This document shows, one piece after another, positions 49,613-59,762 of a DNA stretch of 64,000 bases (positions within the stretch are counted from its first letter, which is position 1; every line of letters begins with the position of its first letter). Under the pieces are notes generated by a model. The model was not told the DNA's origin. It made no database searches and worked only from the letters and a program-made list of their open reading frames with translations. Origin of the DNA: Spirabiliibacterium falconis (lineage in GTDB: Bacteria > Pseudomonadota > Gammaproteobacteria > Enterobacterales > Pasteurellaceae); the NCBI RefSeq assembly GCF_014885015.1, contig NZ_JABMIJ010000001.1, forward strand, positions 1 to 64,000, written 5' to 3'. A program made the translations under genes and the position numbers.

Positions 49613-52600
49613 ATGCGAATAAACGAAGCCACCATCGAACAGCACGCCATCAAGCAATTTGAGCAGCTCGGCTGGCGTTATGTCAACGGCAAAAGCATTC
49701 TGGCGGGGCGGGCGAATCCGTGGCGGGAGACCACGGCGGAGGTGGTGTTGCTGCCGCTTTTAAAAACCGCACTTTTGCGCATCAATCCGTGGCTGCCTGA
49801 AATGGTGGCGGACGAGGCAATCAAAACCGTTACCCGCCCTGATATTCAATCGCTTTCGGTGCGCAATCGCACGTTTTATGATTGGCTGAAACACGGCGTG
49901 GCGGTGAGCTTTGTTGAAAACGGCGAGGAAAAACACGAGTTTGCGCGGCTGGTGGACTTTCAGACGGCATCGAATAATGATTTTCACATTGTCAATCAGC
50001 TTGAAATCACGGGAAAAAAGGGCAGGCGTATTCCTGATGTGATTGCCTTTGTCAATGGTTTGCCGCTGGCGGTGTTTGAGCTGAAAAATCCGCTCGATGA
50101 GAAAGCCGATTTGCGCCGTGCGTTCAAGCAGTTGCAAACCTATCAAGACGAGATGGCGGAGCTGTTTGTGTTTAATCAGGCGTGCGTGGTATCAGACGGC
50201 ACGGCTGCGCTGATTGGCTCGCTCACTGCGCCGTTTGAGCGGTTCACGCCGTGGCGGGTGGTGGACGAGAAAAACCAAAGCCAGCGGATTGAATTTGCCG
50301 ATGAACTTTCGGGCGTGATTGCGGGGCTGTTTAGGCCGTCTGAATGGTTGGATTATGTGCAAAATTTCATCACCTTTGAGAGCAATGAGAAAAGTGCGGT
50401 GGTGAAAAAAATTGCGGCGTATCATCAGTTTTACGGCGTGAATGAGGCGGTGGAATGCACCATTGCGGCGCATGCGGAAAACAGCCGCCGCATTGGGGTG
50501 ATGTGGCACACGCAGGGCTCGGGCAAGTCGCTGTCGATGTTGTTTTATGCGGGCAAATTGCTCGCCCAGCGCGAATTGCAAAACCCGACCATTGTGGTGG
50601 TTACCGATCGCAACGACCTCGACGGGCAGCTGTTCGCCACGTTTTGTGCTGGCAAGGCGTTGTTGCGCACCGAACCCGTGCAGGCGGACGGGCGGGAGGC
50701 TTTGCGTGCGGAGCTGGCTCGGCGGGAAAGCGGCGGGGTGATTTTCACCACCATTCAAAAATTCGGGCTGGCAGAGGGCGAAAGCCGTTTTCCTGTGCTC
50801 AATACGCGGCACAATATCATTGTGATCAGCGACGAGGCGCACCGCTCGCAATATGGCTTCAACCAGCATATCAACCACAAGGGCGAATACCGTGTGGGCT
50901 ATGCCAAGCATTTGCGTGATGCGCTGCCGCAGGCGTCGTTTATCGGTTTCACAGGCACGCCGATTGCGCTGGACGACCGCGACACGCAGGAAGTGTTCGG
51001 GCGGTATGTGTCGATTTACGATATTCACGATGCGGTGGAAGACGGCGCAACCGTGCCGATTATCTATGAAGCACGGCAAATTAGCCTTAGCCAAAGTGCG
51101 GAATTTGACGAAATCGTACGCCAAGCACAGGACATTGTGGACGAAGACGAAAACAGCGAGCGTTTTAGCCTTGCCGAACAGCTGATGGGGGCGGACGTTC
51201 GCATTCGCCAGCTGGCAAAGGATATTGTGGCGCACTTTGCTGAGCGAACCGCACTTTTCGACGGCAAGGCGATGGTGGTGGTGATGAGCCGCCGCATTGC
51301 GGTGAAATTGTATAATGAAATCATCACGCTACAACCCGACTGGCACAGCGACGATGTGCATCAAGGCCGTCTGAAAATCATGATGACAGGTTCAGCCAGC
51401 GACGATGAGGCGATGCGTCAGCATGTTTACACCAAACCAGAAAAACAAACCATTGAAAAACGCTTTAAAGACCCCGACGACAGCTTGCGGATGGTGATTG
51501 TGTGCGATATGTGGCTCACAGGCTTTGATGCGCCGTGCTGCCATACTATGTATCTCGACAAGCCGATGAAAGGGCACAATCTGATGCAGGCGATTGCACG
51601 GGTGAACCGTGTGTTTGCCAACAAAAGCCGTGAAAATGGCGGGCTGATTGTCGATTATGTGGGGCTGACCGATGCCTTGCGCGAAGCCACGCAAACCTAC
51701 ACCAATGCAGGCGGTGAGAGTACGCTCAAAACCGACGTGGAAGCGGTGTTTGCCAAAATGCAGGAATATCTCGGCATTATCCGAGGGCAACTCGCCACGC
51801 CTGTGGACGGCAAGACAATCGACGTTCAGGCAGCCTTAAAGCTGACCGAGCCTAACGAACTGCTCGCTGCCATTCGCCGTGCCGCCTCGCATATTTTGGC
51901 GTTGGACAGAATCAATCCAAACACGGACGGCACGCCACGCAAAAATGCGTTTTTAGATGCCATACGTAAAGCTAAAAAAGGCTTTTCACTGTGCGGCATG
52001 CGCCCCGAAAGTGAGCAATACAAGCAAGAATTGGCGTTTTACGATGCGGTGCGTGCCACCATTGTCAAGGCCTCGCAACACCACAGCCCAAACCGCCCGA
52101 AAGAGCGGCAACTGCAACTAGTACAACTGCTCAACCAAGCCGTGCATTCAGACGGCGTCGTCGATTTATTCGAGCTGTTGGAACAAGAACGCCCCGACGT
52201 GCGCCTGCTCTCGGACGATTTTCTCGGGCTGGTGAAACGTTCCGACAGCCCCGATTTGTGGGCATTGGCCTTGGAAAGCTACCTCAAAAGCGAAATCAAC
52301 AGCAAAGCAGCACAAAATCTGGCGGTGAAAAAATCCTTTGAAGACAAGCTCAAAGAGGCGATGAACCGCTACCACAACCACAACCTCACCGTGTTGGAAA
52401 TCATCGAAGAGCTGGTGGCAATGGCGAAAGCCGTACAAGCCGAGCTGGCACGTGGCAACGAATTGGGGCTCAATGCCTCAGAGCTGGCGTTTTACGATGC
52501 GCTGGCCCGCAATGAAAGTGCGGTCAGGGAAATGGGCGACGTGGCACTGATCCGCCTGGCGCAAGAAATCACCGCCCAACTGCGCAAATCCGTAACGCTT

Positions 52601-52756
52601 GATTGGCAATATAAAGACGCCGTACGCGCCAGAATGCGCCTTCTTGTGCGGCGGCTTTTGCGCAAATACAAATACCCGCCCGATATGCAAGACGAGGCGG
52701 TGGAGTTTGTGCTGCAACAAGCCGAGAGCGTGGCAGAGGGGTTACCAATTAGATAA
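49613..52756 (+). CDS. hsdR: Type I restriction-modification motor/endonuclease subunit
   Basis: 1047 residues, usual for the family. N-terminal nuclease 'RRIPDVIAFVNGLPLAVFEL' with Lys of 'FELKNP' (PD-ExK core, near residue 145), SF2 motor with Walker A 'HTQGSGKSLSML' near 300, 'SDEAHRSQYG' near 406, 'GFTGTPI' near 445 and 'ARVNRVF' near 660. Cuts unmodified DNA after ATP-driven translocation. Contains four perfect GCCGTCTGAA words and several USS. The final codons run into a different sequence (from about 52740), so the C-terminus may be slightly altered by a junction. Confidence 0.95.
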   Translation: MRINEATIEQHAIKQFEQLGWRYVNGKSILAGRANPWRETTAEVVLLPLLKTALLRINPWLPEMVADEAIKTVTRPDIQSLSVRNRTFYDWLKHGVAVSFVENGEEKHEFARLVDFQTASNNDFHIVNQLEITGKKGRRIPDVIAFVNGLPLAVFELKNPLDEKADLRRAFKQLQTYQDEMAELFVFNQACVVSDGTAALIGSLTAPFERFTPWRVVDEKNQSQRIEFADELSGVIAGLFRPSEWLDYVQNFITFESNEKSAVVKKIAAYHQFYGVNEAVECTIAAHAENSRRIGVMWHTQGSGKSLSMLFYAGKLLAQRELQNPTIVVVTDRNDLDGQLFATFCAGKALLRTEPVQADGREALRAELARRESGGVIFTTIQKFGLAEGESRFPVLNTRHNIIVISDEAHRSQYGFNQHINHKGEYRVGYAKHLRDALPQASFIGFTGTPIALDDRDTQEVFGRYVSIYDIHDAVEDGATVPIIYEARQISLSQSAEFDEIVRQAQDIVDEDENSERFSLAEQLMGADVRIRQLAKDIVAHFAERTALFDGKAMVVVMSRRIAVKLYNEIITLQPDWHSDDVHQGRLKIMMTGSASDDEAMRQHVYTKPEKQTIEKRFKDPDDSLRMVIVCDMWLTGFDAPCCHTMYLDKPMKGHNLMQAIARVNRVFANKSRENGGLIVDYVGLTDALREATQTYTNAGGESTLKTDVEAVFAKMQEYLGIIRGQLATPVDGKTIDVQAALKLTEPNELLAAIRRAASHILALDRINPNTDGTPRKNAFLDAIRKAKKGFSLCGMRPESEQYKQELAFYDAVRATIVKASQHHSPNRPKERQLQLVQLLNQAVHSDGVVDLFELLEQERPDVRLLSDDFLGLVKRSDSPDLWALALESYLKSEINSKAAQNLAVKKSFEDKLKEAMNRYHNHNLTVLEIIEELVAMAKAVQAELARGNELGLNASELAFYDALARNESAVREMGDVALIRLAQEITAQLRKSVTLDWQYKDAVRARMRLLVRRLLRKYKYPPDMQDEAVEFVLQQAESVAEGLPIR
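49959..49970 (-). repeat. Neisseria DUS (12-base AT form) in hsdR
   Basis: Perfect complement of ATGCCGTCTGAA. Confidence 0.9.
50333..50344 (+). repeat. Neisseria DUS (AG form) in hsdR
   Basis: Perfect AGGCCGTCTGAA. Confidence 0.9.
51364..51375 (+). repeat. Neisseria DUS (AG form) in hsdR
   Basis: Perfect AGGCCGTCTGAA. Confidence 0.9.
52147..52156 (-). repeat. Neisseria DUS 10-mer in hsdR
   Basis: Perfect complement of the 10-base core GCCGTCTGAA. Confidence 0.88.
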
Positions 52757-53480
52757 ACTATTACATGACTTGGAGCAAGGGGCTGAGTTGATTGATGCCA
52801 GTCATGCCAAATTTGTCTTTGATGATGCTTTATTTATGTACCAAAGAGCCTGTACATTAGCTAACCCTATCGACCCCAAACTTAAACACAAACTCATCGG
52901 TGTTCAGAGAAAACCCAAATCAGCACACCCTTTAATAGCTCCCACACCCTTACATTATCATCAAGAAACAGCATTGGTTTCCTTATGTTTTGACAACATC
53001 AAAAAACTTTGCCAAACAGAACAAGGCATTCAAGAGATGGAGCGTTTTGTGGCACTTTTTTATAACAAGGTGAGTAGCAATAAATCACAGATTCGCTTTC
53101 GTTTTAAACACAAAGATGAATGCTTGTTTTATTTAAAGGTTGCCATAGCCATCCTGCCAAGCAAATATTGGCGTATCAACATCTGTCAGTTAAATACACC
53201 CAAACAATTGGGTAATGAAAGTATTTACCCAGAGTGCAACCATGATGCCACACAAAAACTCACCAAAAGACTTTTAAAAGATCTAAAAAAATTTGAGGGG
53301 CAGGTTACCCACAAAGCTGATTATAATGGTTATGCTATTAGTGTTATCAGACCCAATGCCAACGGCAAACCCACCATTGACGAGCCTGCGTCTGCCATCA
53401 TGAAATATGTATGTCATTTGTTGCTTGTGTATGGATTTGGCTGGGGAATGGCAAGCAACGAAGATAGTCTAGGTCTATAA
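52740..53480 (+). pseudogene. 5'-truncated gene of unknown function joined to the hsdR end
   Basis: An open frame runs through the end of hsdR in another phase, but protein-like sequence begins only near 52740 ('GYQLDKLLHDLEQGAELIDA') without a start codon or ribosome site. About 246 codons remain, with 'HKLIGVQRKPKSAHPLIA' and 'LPSKYWRINICQL'. Base composition drops sharply from GC-rich hsdR to AT-rich here. I do not recognise the family. The abrupt join suggests a deletion or recombination endpoint that removed the gene's 5' part. Confidence 0.6.
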
Positions 53481-53618
53481 AACATGTCATAAATATTGAG
53501 ATGTTAAGATTTCACATTTGCAACCAAAATCAAATTATCCTTGATTTTAAAATTTCTTTCAAATCAGGATGATTATCTACCTTATCAAGATAGTCATATA
53601 GATAGCCTGCTATCGTAT

Positions 53619-54065
53619 CTATATGATTGATGATGGAGAGACCGTGATATACTTTTGCTTATTACTTGCAATGATTTTGGTGGCACTCTCAATTTTATCT
53701 AATTTTTTGTTATTGGGATTCTCAAAGGCTTTGGTGTCTTTCCAGTTAAGACCTAGGTGGGTGAAGTTGTTATAAATACTGACATTACTTTTATCTTTTG
53801 AATCATCAGTTGCCCATCTAAACTGACCGCCTGCACTAAATAAAGGCATTGACCACAAACTATCGTGAACAATAGGGTTATTTACTTGATTATATTGGCT
53901 ATAATCTTTAAACTTGATGTTACCCTTTTCTTGGGCGTGTTTAATCATCCACATCAAGGTAACATTGGATAAATCGCCACTCTCATACCCACCGCCAATA
54001 TCCGAATGAGCACCCATAAAGCCTTGTTCTAGACGGTATTTGCCATTGATATTTAGGTTGTCCAT
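53619..54065 (-). pseudogene. C-terminal fragment of a DUF2235 (Tle1/T6SS lipase-like) protein
   Basis: 148 residues. 'RLEQGFMGAHSDIGGGYESGDLSNVTLMWMIKHAQ' region (residues 12-45) is the DUF2235 box that carries the catalytic Asp/His of alpha/beta-hydrolase phospholipase effectors. The N-terminal half with the GxSxG nucleophile is absent upstream, where another gene ends, so this cannot be an active enzyme. Likely remnant or orphan effector tail. Its ATG overlaps the 3' end of the upstream gene by 13 bases. Confidence 0.65.
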
Positions 54066-54793
54066 TTGTTTTTCCTAATTGGTTCATGTTCTATGGTTTG
54101 GCTAATATTACCATTACTATCTATATATAAAGTGATGATTACTTTTGTACCATGAGCCCAAGTTTTGGCAGGTGAGCCATTAGCAGGCATTGCTCTGCCT
54201 TGCTCCAACAACTGCTTAGGGTAAATGGTATAAGTACGCCAAGCGGAGGGTGGGAGGGATTGGGCGTGTTGATTTATGTAAGATTGCTCGTCTGCTTGAC
54301 GATTTTGCAATCTTGGAATGATAGCGTATTCTATTGTTAGAGCATCGTAATTCTCTAATCTGTGGCAGGCTGTGCCAAAATATTGAGCAATATTATTGCC
54401 ACTTATATCGCATTTACTCTTTAAAGTTGGACTTACTTTTAAAATGGGTGTGATACCCTTGTCAGAATTACCTTGTTGGGAACGCAATATTAGTTCTAAT
54501 TGTGTTTTTTGTGAATTTATTTTACTAGAACTGACACAGCCAAACAATCCAAGCATCATCAAAAATGCAATCCAACCATTTACTCCCTGCTTTTTGGTTT
54601 CAATGGGCAAATAAGATTGCAGGGGTTTTCCATTGCATAATTGTTGCTCAGTTAGATTGCTAATAAAGTCGTCTTTATCTCTCTTTGTGCTTATACCTAA
54701 TTGATAATTGCACTTCAACCACTTTAAGTAGTCATATAGAGCAATGGATTTATTTTTGTCGGTAGCATTTATCAACACATTACCATCAGTCAT
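54053..54793 (-). CDS. Putative lipoprotein-like neighbour of DUF2235 fragment
   Basis: 246 residues from ATG 54793 (AAGGGGAGTG upstream); the longer frame starts in a USS. An internal hydrophobic stretch with lipobox-like 'MMLGLFGCVSSS' (near residue 85) follows an 80-residue segment that would be unusual before a lipobox, so this may be a fusion of an effector N-terminal remnant with a lipoprotein gene, read through at 'IETKKQGVNGW'. The C-terminal part ('GSPAKTWAHGTKVIITLYID') is family-unknown. Genes next to DUF2235 effectors are often immunity lipoproteins; inference only. Confidence 0.5.
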   Translation of the reverse strand: MTDGNVLINATDKNKSIALYDYLKWLKCNYQLGISTKRDKDDFISNLTEQQLCNGKPLQSYLPIETKKQGVNGWIAFLMMLGLFGCVSSSKINSQKTQLELILRSQQGNSDKGITPILKVSPTLKSKCDISGNNIAQYFGTACHRLENYDALTIEYAIIPRLQNRQADEQSYINQHAQSLPPSAWRTYTIYPKQLLEQGRAMPANGSPAKTWAHGTKVIITLYIDSNGNISQTIEHEPIRKNKWTT

Positions 54794-54810
54794 ATCACTC
54801 CCCTTATTCG

Positions 54811-54845
54811 ACCGCACTTTGGGCATGAAAAAAGCAAAGTGCGGT
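54811..54845. terminator. USS-dyad hairpin between island and tRNA-Gly
   Basis: ACCGCACTTT (54811-54820) and AAAGTGCGGT (54836-54845) with a 15-base loop, downstream of tRNA-Gly on the minus strand. Confidence 0.55.
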
Positions 54846-54897
54846 TGGCAGGTGGTAAATTTTAGGCAAAAAAATACACACCGATTGGTGTGTTATT

Positions 54898-54973
<76 letters not shown>

Positions 54974-55106
54974 AGGGTGTTAATCATTTAACGAGTGGCA
55001 TTATACAAAAAATGTTGCCTACTGCAAGCGAAAATTTGCGATAAATGTTTATTTGCTGAAAATTAAAGCAAAGTGCGGTTGCGTTTTGCTCAACTGCACT
55101 TGGATA

Positions 55107-55658
55107 TTATGGGTTCACATTGAGCAAGTGCTGACGATAATAGGCAAGCTCGGCAATCGATTCGCGAATATCATCTAATGCAAGGTGAGTATTTTTTTTG
55201 CTAAAACCGCTTAAAATGTCGGGCTTCCAGCGAGCGGCAAGCTCTTTTAAGGTGCTAACATCAAGATAGCGGTAGTGGAAATAGTCCGCCAGCTCAGGCA
55301 TATAGTTAAATAAAAAGCGTTTGTCTTGTGCAACGCTGTTGCCACAAATGGGCGAACAGTTTTTGCCAACCCAGCGTTTGAGAAAATCCAGCGTTTGCAG
55401 TTCAGCCGCCCGTTCGGTTAGCGTACTTTGGCGAACACGTTCGGTTAGCCCATTCGCTGAATGGGTTTTGACACACCACGCATTCATGGCATTGAGCACT
55501 TCGTCAGGCTGATGAATGGCTAATACGGGCCCTTCGGCAAGAATATTGAGATCTTTGTCGGTGACGATGGTGGCAATTTCAATAATGCGATCGGTGTTCG
55601 GATCAAGCCCTGTCATTTCGAGGTCGATCCAAATAAGATTATGTTTATCTGTTGGCAT
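55107..55658 (-). CDS. orn: Oligoribonuclease
   Basis: 183 residues (E. coli 181). DEDDh exonuclease: '[13 protein letters not shown]' (residues 8-20), '[10 protein letters not shown]', '[10 protein letters not shown]' near 107 and '[11 protein letters not shown]' near 158. Degrades 2- to 5-nt RNAs to mononucleotides. Divergent from rsgA with a 63-base gap. Confidence 0.98.
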   Translation of the reverse strand: MPTDKHNLIWIDLEMTGLDPNTDRIIEIATIVTDKDLNILAEGPVLAIHQPDEVLNAMNAWCVKTHSANGLTERVRQSTLTERAAELQTLDFLKRWVGKNCSPICGNSVAQDKRFLFNYMPELADYFHYRYLDVSTLKELAARWKPDILSGFSKKNTHLALDDIRESIAELAYYRQHLLNVNP

Positions 55659-55721
55659 ACGTTGGCTATCCTGATTAAAATAGCACTATTGTACCTGAAA
55701 ATAACGCAAGAGAGGCAACTG

Positions 55722-56777
55722 TTGGGCAAAAAAAAATTAACCCAAAATCAAAAGCGGCGGATCACGTCCAATCATCAACGGACATTGAGTGCTCATAGAA
55801 AGCGCAAGGCAAAAGACAGTGTTGAGTGGCAAGATGATATGCTCGGCGACATGCGTCAGGGGCGTGTGGTGTCACGGTATTCGGTGCATGCGGATGTGGA
55901 AGATAGCACAGGGGAGGTGTTTCGTTGCAATGTGCGGCGCACCATTCCAAGCCTGGTTGTGGGGGATAATGTGCTATGGCGTGAAGGGCTTGAGCAATTA
56001 CAAGGCATCAGTGGCGTGATTGAGGCGGTTGAAGCGCGCCAAAATGTGTTAGCTCGCCCTGATTATTACGACGGCATCAAACCTATTGCCGCGAATATTG
56101 ATCGCATTTTTGTGGTGTCTGCGTTATTGCCTACGTTTTCGACGAATATCATTGACCGCTATATTGTGATTTGCGAAAGTATTGGGTTTAGCCCGATTTT
56201 AGTGTTGAATAAAATTGACCTTGCGACCGCCCAACAGCGTGATGAATTGATGGCACAATTTGCGATTTATCAAGCGATTGGCTATGAGGTATTATTTGTT
56301 TCCAGTGAAACAGGCGAGGGCATTGCGCAATTTAGAGAGCGTTTGCAAGCGGGTTGCTCTATTTTGGTGGGGCAATCGGGCGTGGGGAAATCCAGTTTAT
56401 TAAATGCCGTGGACTCGTCGCTTAATCTGGCAACGGGGGCCGTGAGCGAAACTTCACAACTTGGACAGCATACCACCACTGTATCGCGCTTGTTGCGTTT
56501 GCGTTGTGGGGGAGAGGTGATCGACTCGCCAGGTATCCGTGAGTTTGGTGTGTGGCATTTAGATGTTGCTACGATCACGCAAGGCTATCGTGAATTTCAG
56601 CCGTTTTTAGGCGGTTGTAAATTCCGTGATTGCACCCATTTAGCTGATCCTCAATGTGCCATTCGTGCCGCGGTAGAACAAGGTAAAATTAGCCGTGAAC
56701 GCTATGATAATTATCATCGTTTGATTACCGCACTAGAGGAAAATAAAGCACAGCGTCATTTTTTCACAGATGAATAA
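55722..56777 (+). CDS. rsgA: Ribosome small-subunit GTPase RsgA
   Basis: 351 residues from TTG 55722, chosen because '[18 protein letters not shown]' after it matches the family N-terminus and AGAGAGGC precedes it; no ATG fits. OB-fold domain (about 35-105), circularly permuted G domain with 'NKIDLA' (G4, near 165) before '[11 protein letters not shown]' (G1, near 220) and 'DSPGIREF' (G3), and a zinc finger C-x5-C-x-H-x5-C near 300. Assists late 30S maturation. Confidence 0.96.
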   Translation: MGKKKLTQNQKRRITSNHQRTLSAHRKRKAKDSVEWQDDMLGDMRQGRVVSRYSVHADVEDSTGEVFRCNVRRTIPSLVVGDNVLWREGLEQLQGISGVIEAVEARQNVLARPDYYDGIKPIAANIDRIFVVSALLPTFSTNIIDRYIVICESIGFSPILVLNKIDLATAQQRDELMAQFAIYQAIGYEVLFVSSETGEGIAQFRERLQAGCSILVGQSGVGKSSLLNAVDSSLNLATGAVSETSQLGQHTTTVSRLLRLRCGGEVIDSPGIREFGVWHLDVATITQGYREFQPFLGGCKFRDCTHLADPQCAIRAAVEQGKISRERYDNYHRLITALEENKAQRHFFTDE

Positions 56778-57069
56778 ATGTTACAAAAAGGCGGATATAA
56801 AAGACGCAATCGACCGCACTTTTTTGTTTACAAAAAAATCAATGTGCGGCGGTTATGGTTAAAAATCCATCTTTTTGAATGAAAAACTGTGCAGTAAATC
56901 ATATTTCTATTGCTTGGTGCTTGATTCTTACAAGAGAATGATGATACTTAATAAAAATTAATTATTTTAACAAGTAAAATAATTATGAATAAATTGTTAT
57001 AAGACGCTTTGGCAGGCTTAAATAGTTGCTTGAGCGATTTCATTAACTACACATAAAAAGGAAAAGGCT
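56778..57069. other. Intergenic region upstream of ptsH
   Basis: About 290 AT-rich bases. A USS pair at 56812-56850 (ACCGCAC / GTGCGG with imperfect stem) may terminate rsgA. The rest must hold the ptsHI promoter; no confident boxes called. Confidence 0.4.
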
Positions 57070-57327
57070 ATGTATTCTAAAGACGTTACTATCACTGCTC
57101 CAAACGGTTTACACACACGCCCAGCGGCTCAGTTTGTGAAAGAGGCAAAAGCATTTGAATCAAAAATTGAAGTTACGTCAAATGGTAAAAGTGCCAGTGC
57201 CAAAAGTTTATTTAAATTGCAAACCTTAGGATTGGTGCAAGGCACAACTATCACGATCAGTGCCGAGGGTGCAGACGAAGAAAAAGCCGTTGAGCATTTG
57301 GTTGCCTTGATTCCAACATTGGAATAA
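57070..57327 (+). CDS. ptsH: Phosphocarrier protein HPr
   Basis: 85 residues. Phosphorylated His15 in '[13 protein letters not shown]' and Ser46 region '[15 protein letters not shown]'. Carries phosphate from enzyme I to sugar-specific EIIA proteins, including the EIIA-Man gene at 30.5 kb. AAAGGAAAAG before ATG. First gene of ptsH-ptsI-crr. Confidence 0.98.
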   Translation: MYSKDVTITAPNGLHTRPAAQFVKEAKAFESKIEVTSNGKSASAKSLFKLQTLGLVQGTTITISAEGADEEKAVEHLVALIPTLE

Positions 57328-57381
57328 CCGCACTTTTGATTAAATGTGGTTTGTGATTAACTCCTAAAATAAGGGTATATT

Positions 57382-59109
57382 ATGATTTCAGGTATCCCAG
57401 CATCTCCAGGTATTGTGTGTGGAAAAGCATTGGTATTAAAAGAAGAAGATATTGTGCTTAACACCAAGCCTATTAGTGCCTCGCAAGTTGAAAGCGAAGT
57501 ACAACGTTTTTACGATGGTCGTGCTAAAGCGGTTGAACAGCTTGAGGCGATTAAAGAAAAAGCGACGCGGACATTAGGCGAAGAAAAAGGCGCGATTTTT
57601 GATGGTCATTTGATGATTTTAGAAGATGAAGAGCTGGAAGAAGAGATCGTTGCTTTTATTAAAGATGAGTTAGTCACAGCCGATATGGCGGCAAGCACAG
57701 TCATTGATCAGCAAGTTGCGATGTTATCTGAAATCGATGACGAGTATTTAAAGGAACGTGCTGGGGATATTCGTGATATTGGTAATCGGTTGCTAAAAAA
57801 TATTTTAGGGATGACGATTGTTGATTTGGGCGAAATTAAAGATGAAGTTATTTTAATTGCCAATGATCTTACACCATCAGAAACCGCACAGTTAAATTTA
57901 GAAAAAGTGCTTGGTTTTATTACAGATATTGGTGGACGTACATCGCATACATCCATTATGGCGCGTTCATTAGAGTTACCCGCCATTGTAGGCACTAATG
58001 TGGCGACTCAGCGGATTAAAAATGGCGATATGTTAGTGTTAGACGCTGAGAATAACCAAGTGTTGATAAATCCAAGTGCCAGAGAGCTTGAAAAAATTAA
58101 AGCACTGCAAAAGACATTGGCAGAAGAGAAGGCGGAATTGGCAAAATTAAAAGATTTGCCTGCGATTTCCCTTGACGGACAGCGTGTTGAAGTATGTGCA
58201 AATATTGGTACCATCCGAGATGTGGACGGTGCACTGCGTAACGGTGCAGAGGGCATCGGGCTTTATCGTACAGAGTTTTTATTTATGGATCGCGACCAGC
58301 TACCGACAGAAGAAGAGCAATTTAAGGCTTATAAAGATGTAGTTGAAGCGATGGATGGGCGTTTGGTGGTGCTACGCACGATGGATATTGGCGGCGATAA
58401 AGAACTGCCATATTTGAATTTGCCAAAAGAGATGAACCCATTCTTAGGCTGGCGTGCTATTCGTATCGCACTGGATAAACGTGAAATTCTAAATGCGCAA
58501 TTAAGAGCGGTATTGCGTGCCTCAGCGTTTGGTCAATTAGCGGTGATGTTCCCTATGGTGATCTCCGTTGAAGAGATCCGCACGTTGAAAGCCGTGTTAG
58601 CCGAATTGAAGCAAGAACTGCGTAATGAAGGCAAGGCATTTGATGAAAATATACAAGTAGGTGTGATGGTGGAAACGCCATCAGCGGCGGTAAATGCTCG
58701 TTTCTTAGCAAAAGAAGTTGATTTCTTTAGTATTGGTACTAATGACTTAACCCAATATACATTGGCAGTGGATCGTGGCAATGAGTTGATTTCACACTTG
58801 TATAATCCAATGACGCCATCAGTATTAAATCTCATTAAACAAGTGATTGATGCTTCTCACGCTGAAGGCAAATGGACGGGAATGTGCGGTGAGTTGGCTG
58901 GCGATGAGCGAGCGACCTTATTATTGTTGGGTATGGGATTAGATGAATTTAGTATGAGTGCGATTTCTGTACCACGTATTAAAAAATTGATCCGAAATGT
59001 GAATTTTGCTGACGCACAACGGTTAGCAGAAGAGGTATTGGCACAACCGACGGCGGCTGATATTGAAGCCAAAATTGCAGATTTCTTAGCAGAAAATGGA
59101 TTGAACTAG
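57382..59109 (+). CDS. ptsI: PTS enzyme I (phosphoenolpyruvate-protein phosphotransferase)
   Basis: 575 residues, exact family length. Active His in '[20 protein letters not shown]' near residue 190, PEP-binding '[14 protein letters not shown]' near 293 and '[13 protein letters not shown]' near 450, catalytic Cys in '[12 protein letters not shown]' near 502. Starts the PTS phosphorelay. Confidence 0.98.
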   Translation: MISGIPASPGIVCGKALVLKEEDIVLNTKPISASQVESEVQRFYDGRAKAVEQLEAIKEKATRTLGEEKGAIFDGHLMILEDEELEEEIVAFIKDELVTADMAASTVIDQQVAMLSEIDDEYLKERAGDIRDIGNRLLKNILGMTIVDLGEIKDEVILIANDLTPSETAQLNLEKVLGFITDIGGRTSHTSIMARSLELPAIVGTNVATQRIKNGDMLVLDAENNQVLINPSARELEKIKALQKTLAEEKAELAKLKDLPAISLDGQRVEVCANIGTIRDVDGALRNGAEGIGLYRTEFLFMDRDQLPTEEEQFKAYKDVVEAMDGRLVVLRTMDIGGDKELPYLNLPKEMNPFLGWRAIRIALDKREILNAQLRAVLRASAFGQLAVMFPMVISVEEIRTLKAVLAELKQELRNEGKAFDENIQVGVMVETPSAAVNARFLAKEVDFFSIGTNDLTQYTLAVDRGNELISHLYNPMTPSVLNLIKQVIDASHAEGKWTGMCGELAGDERATLLLLGMGLDEFSMSAISVPRIKKLIRNVNFADAQRLAEEVLAQPTAADIEAKIADFLAENGLN

Positions 59110-59170
59110 ATACAAACACAGAAATTTCGGTTAATATACTACTGATTTGAATTAAAACAGGAGAGCAAAA

Positions 59171-59671
59171 ATGGGTTTATTCGACAAACTTTTTGGTTCA
59201 AAAGACAATAAAGGCGCAGAGGTGGAAATCTATGCCCCCCTTTCTGGTGATATTGTGAATATTGAAGATGTGCCAGATGTTGTTTTTTCTGAAAAAATCG
59301 TAGGTGATGGTATCGCAATCCGTCCAACAGGCAATAAAATTGTGGCACCAATTGATGGTGTTATTGGTAAAATTTTTGAAACGAATCATGCGTTTTCAAT
59401 GGAATCAAAAGAAGGGGTAGAGCTTTTCGTTCACTTTGGTATTGATACTGTTGAGTTAAAAGGCGAGGGTTTCACTCGTATTGCTGAAGAAGGGCAAGAG
59501 GTTAAAAAAGGGGATACTGTAATTGAATTTGACCTTGCATTGCTTGAAGAGAAAGCAAAATCAGTCCTCACACCAGTTGTGATTTCAAATATGGATGAAA
59601 TTTCGAGTATGGAAAAAGCAAGTGGTCAAGCCGTTGTTGGAGAAACTGTGGTATTAAGACTGAAAAAATAA
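59171..59671 (+). CDS. crr: Glucose-type PTS EIIA (EIIA-Glc)
   Basis: 166 residues (E. coli 169). '[19 protein letters not shown]' near residue 23, Asn/His region '[27 protein letters not shown]' region near 75-100 with the phosphorylated His in 'FVHFG'. Regulates carbon use through adenylate cyclase and inducer exclusion. AGGAG before ATG, strong terminator after. Confidence 0.97.
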   Translation: MGLFDKLFGSKDNKGAEVEIYAPLSGDIVNIEDVPDVVFSEKIVGDGIAIRPTGNKIVAPIDGVIGKIFETNHAFSMESKEGVELFVHFGIDTVELKGEGFTRIAEEGQEVKKGDTVIEFDLALLEEKAKSVLTPVVISNMDEISSMEKASGQAVVGETVVLRLKK

Positions 59672-59684
59672 CCGCACTTTATAT

Positions 59685-59715
59685 TAAAAAAACCGCCTTT
59701 AATGGCGGTTTTTTT
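59685..59715. terminator. Bidirectional terminator between crr and arcA
   Basis: AAAAACCGCC and GGCGGTTTTT pair around TTTAAT, with T-runs on both strands, between convergent genes. Confidence 0.9.
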
Positions 59716-59762
59716 AGTGACCAAATAAACGCTAAATCAGAACTCAGCGGTTATGTGATTTT

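Noticed and set aside
50191-50200. ATCAGACGGC in hsdR as a seventh Neisseria DUS
   Set aside because: One mismatch to the 10-base core, so not counted as a perfect copy.
50192-51235. 347-codon open frame antisense to hsdR
   Set aside because: Long antisense frames are expected in GC-rich coding sequence; all motifs lie on the hsdR strand.
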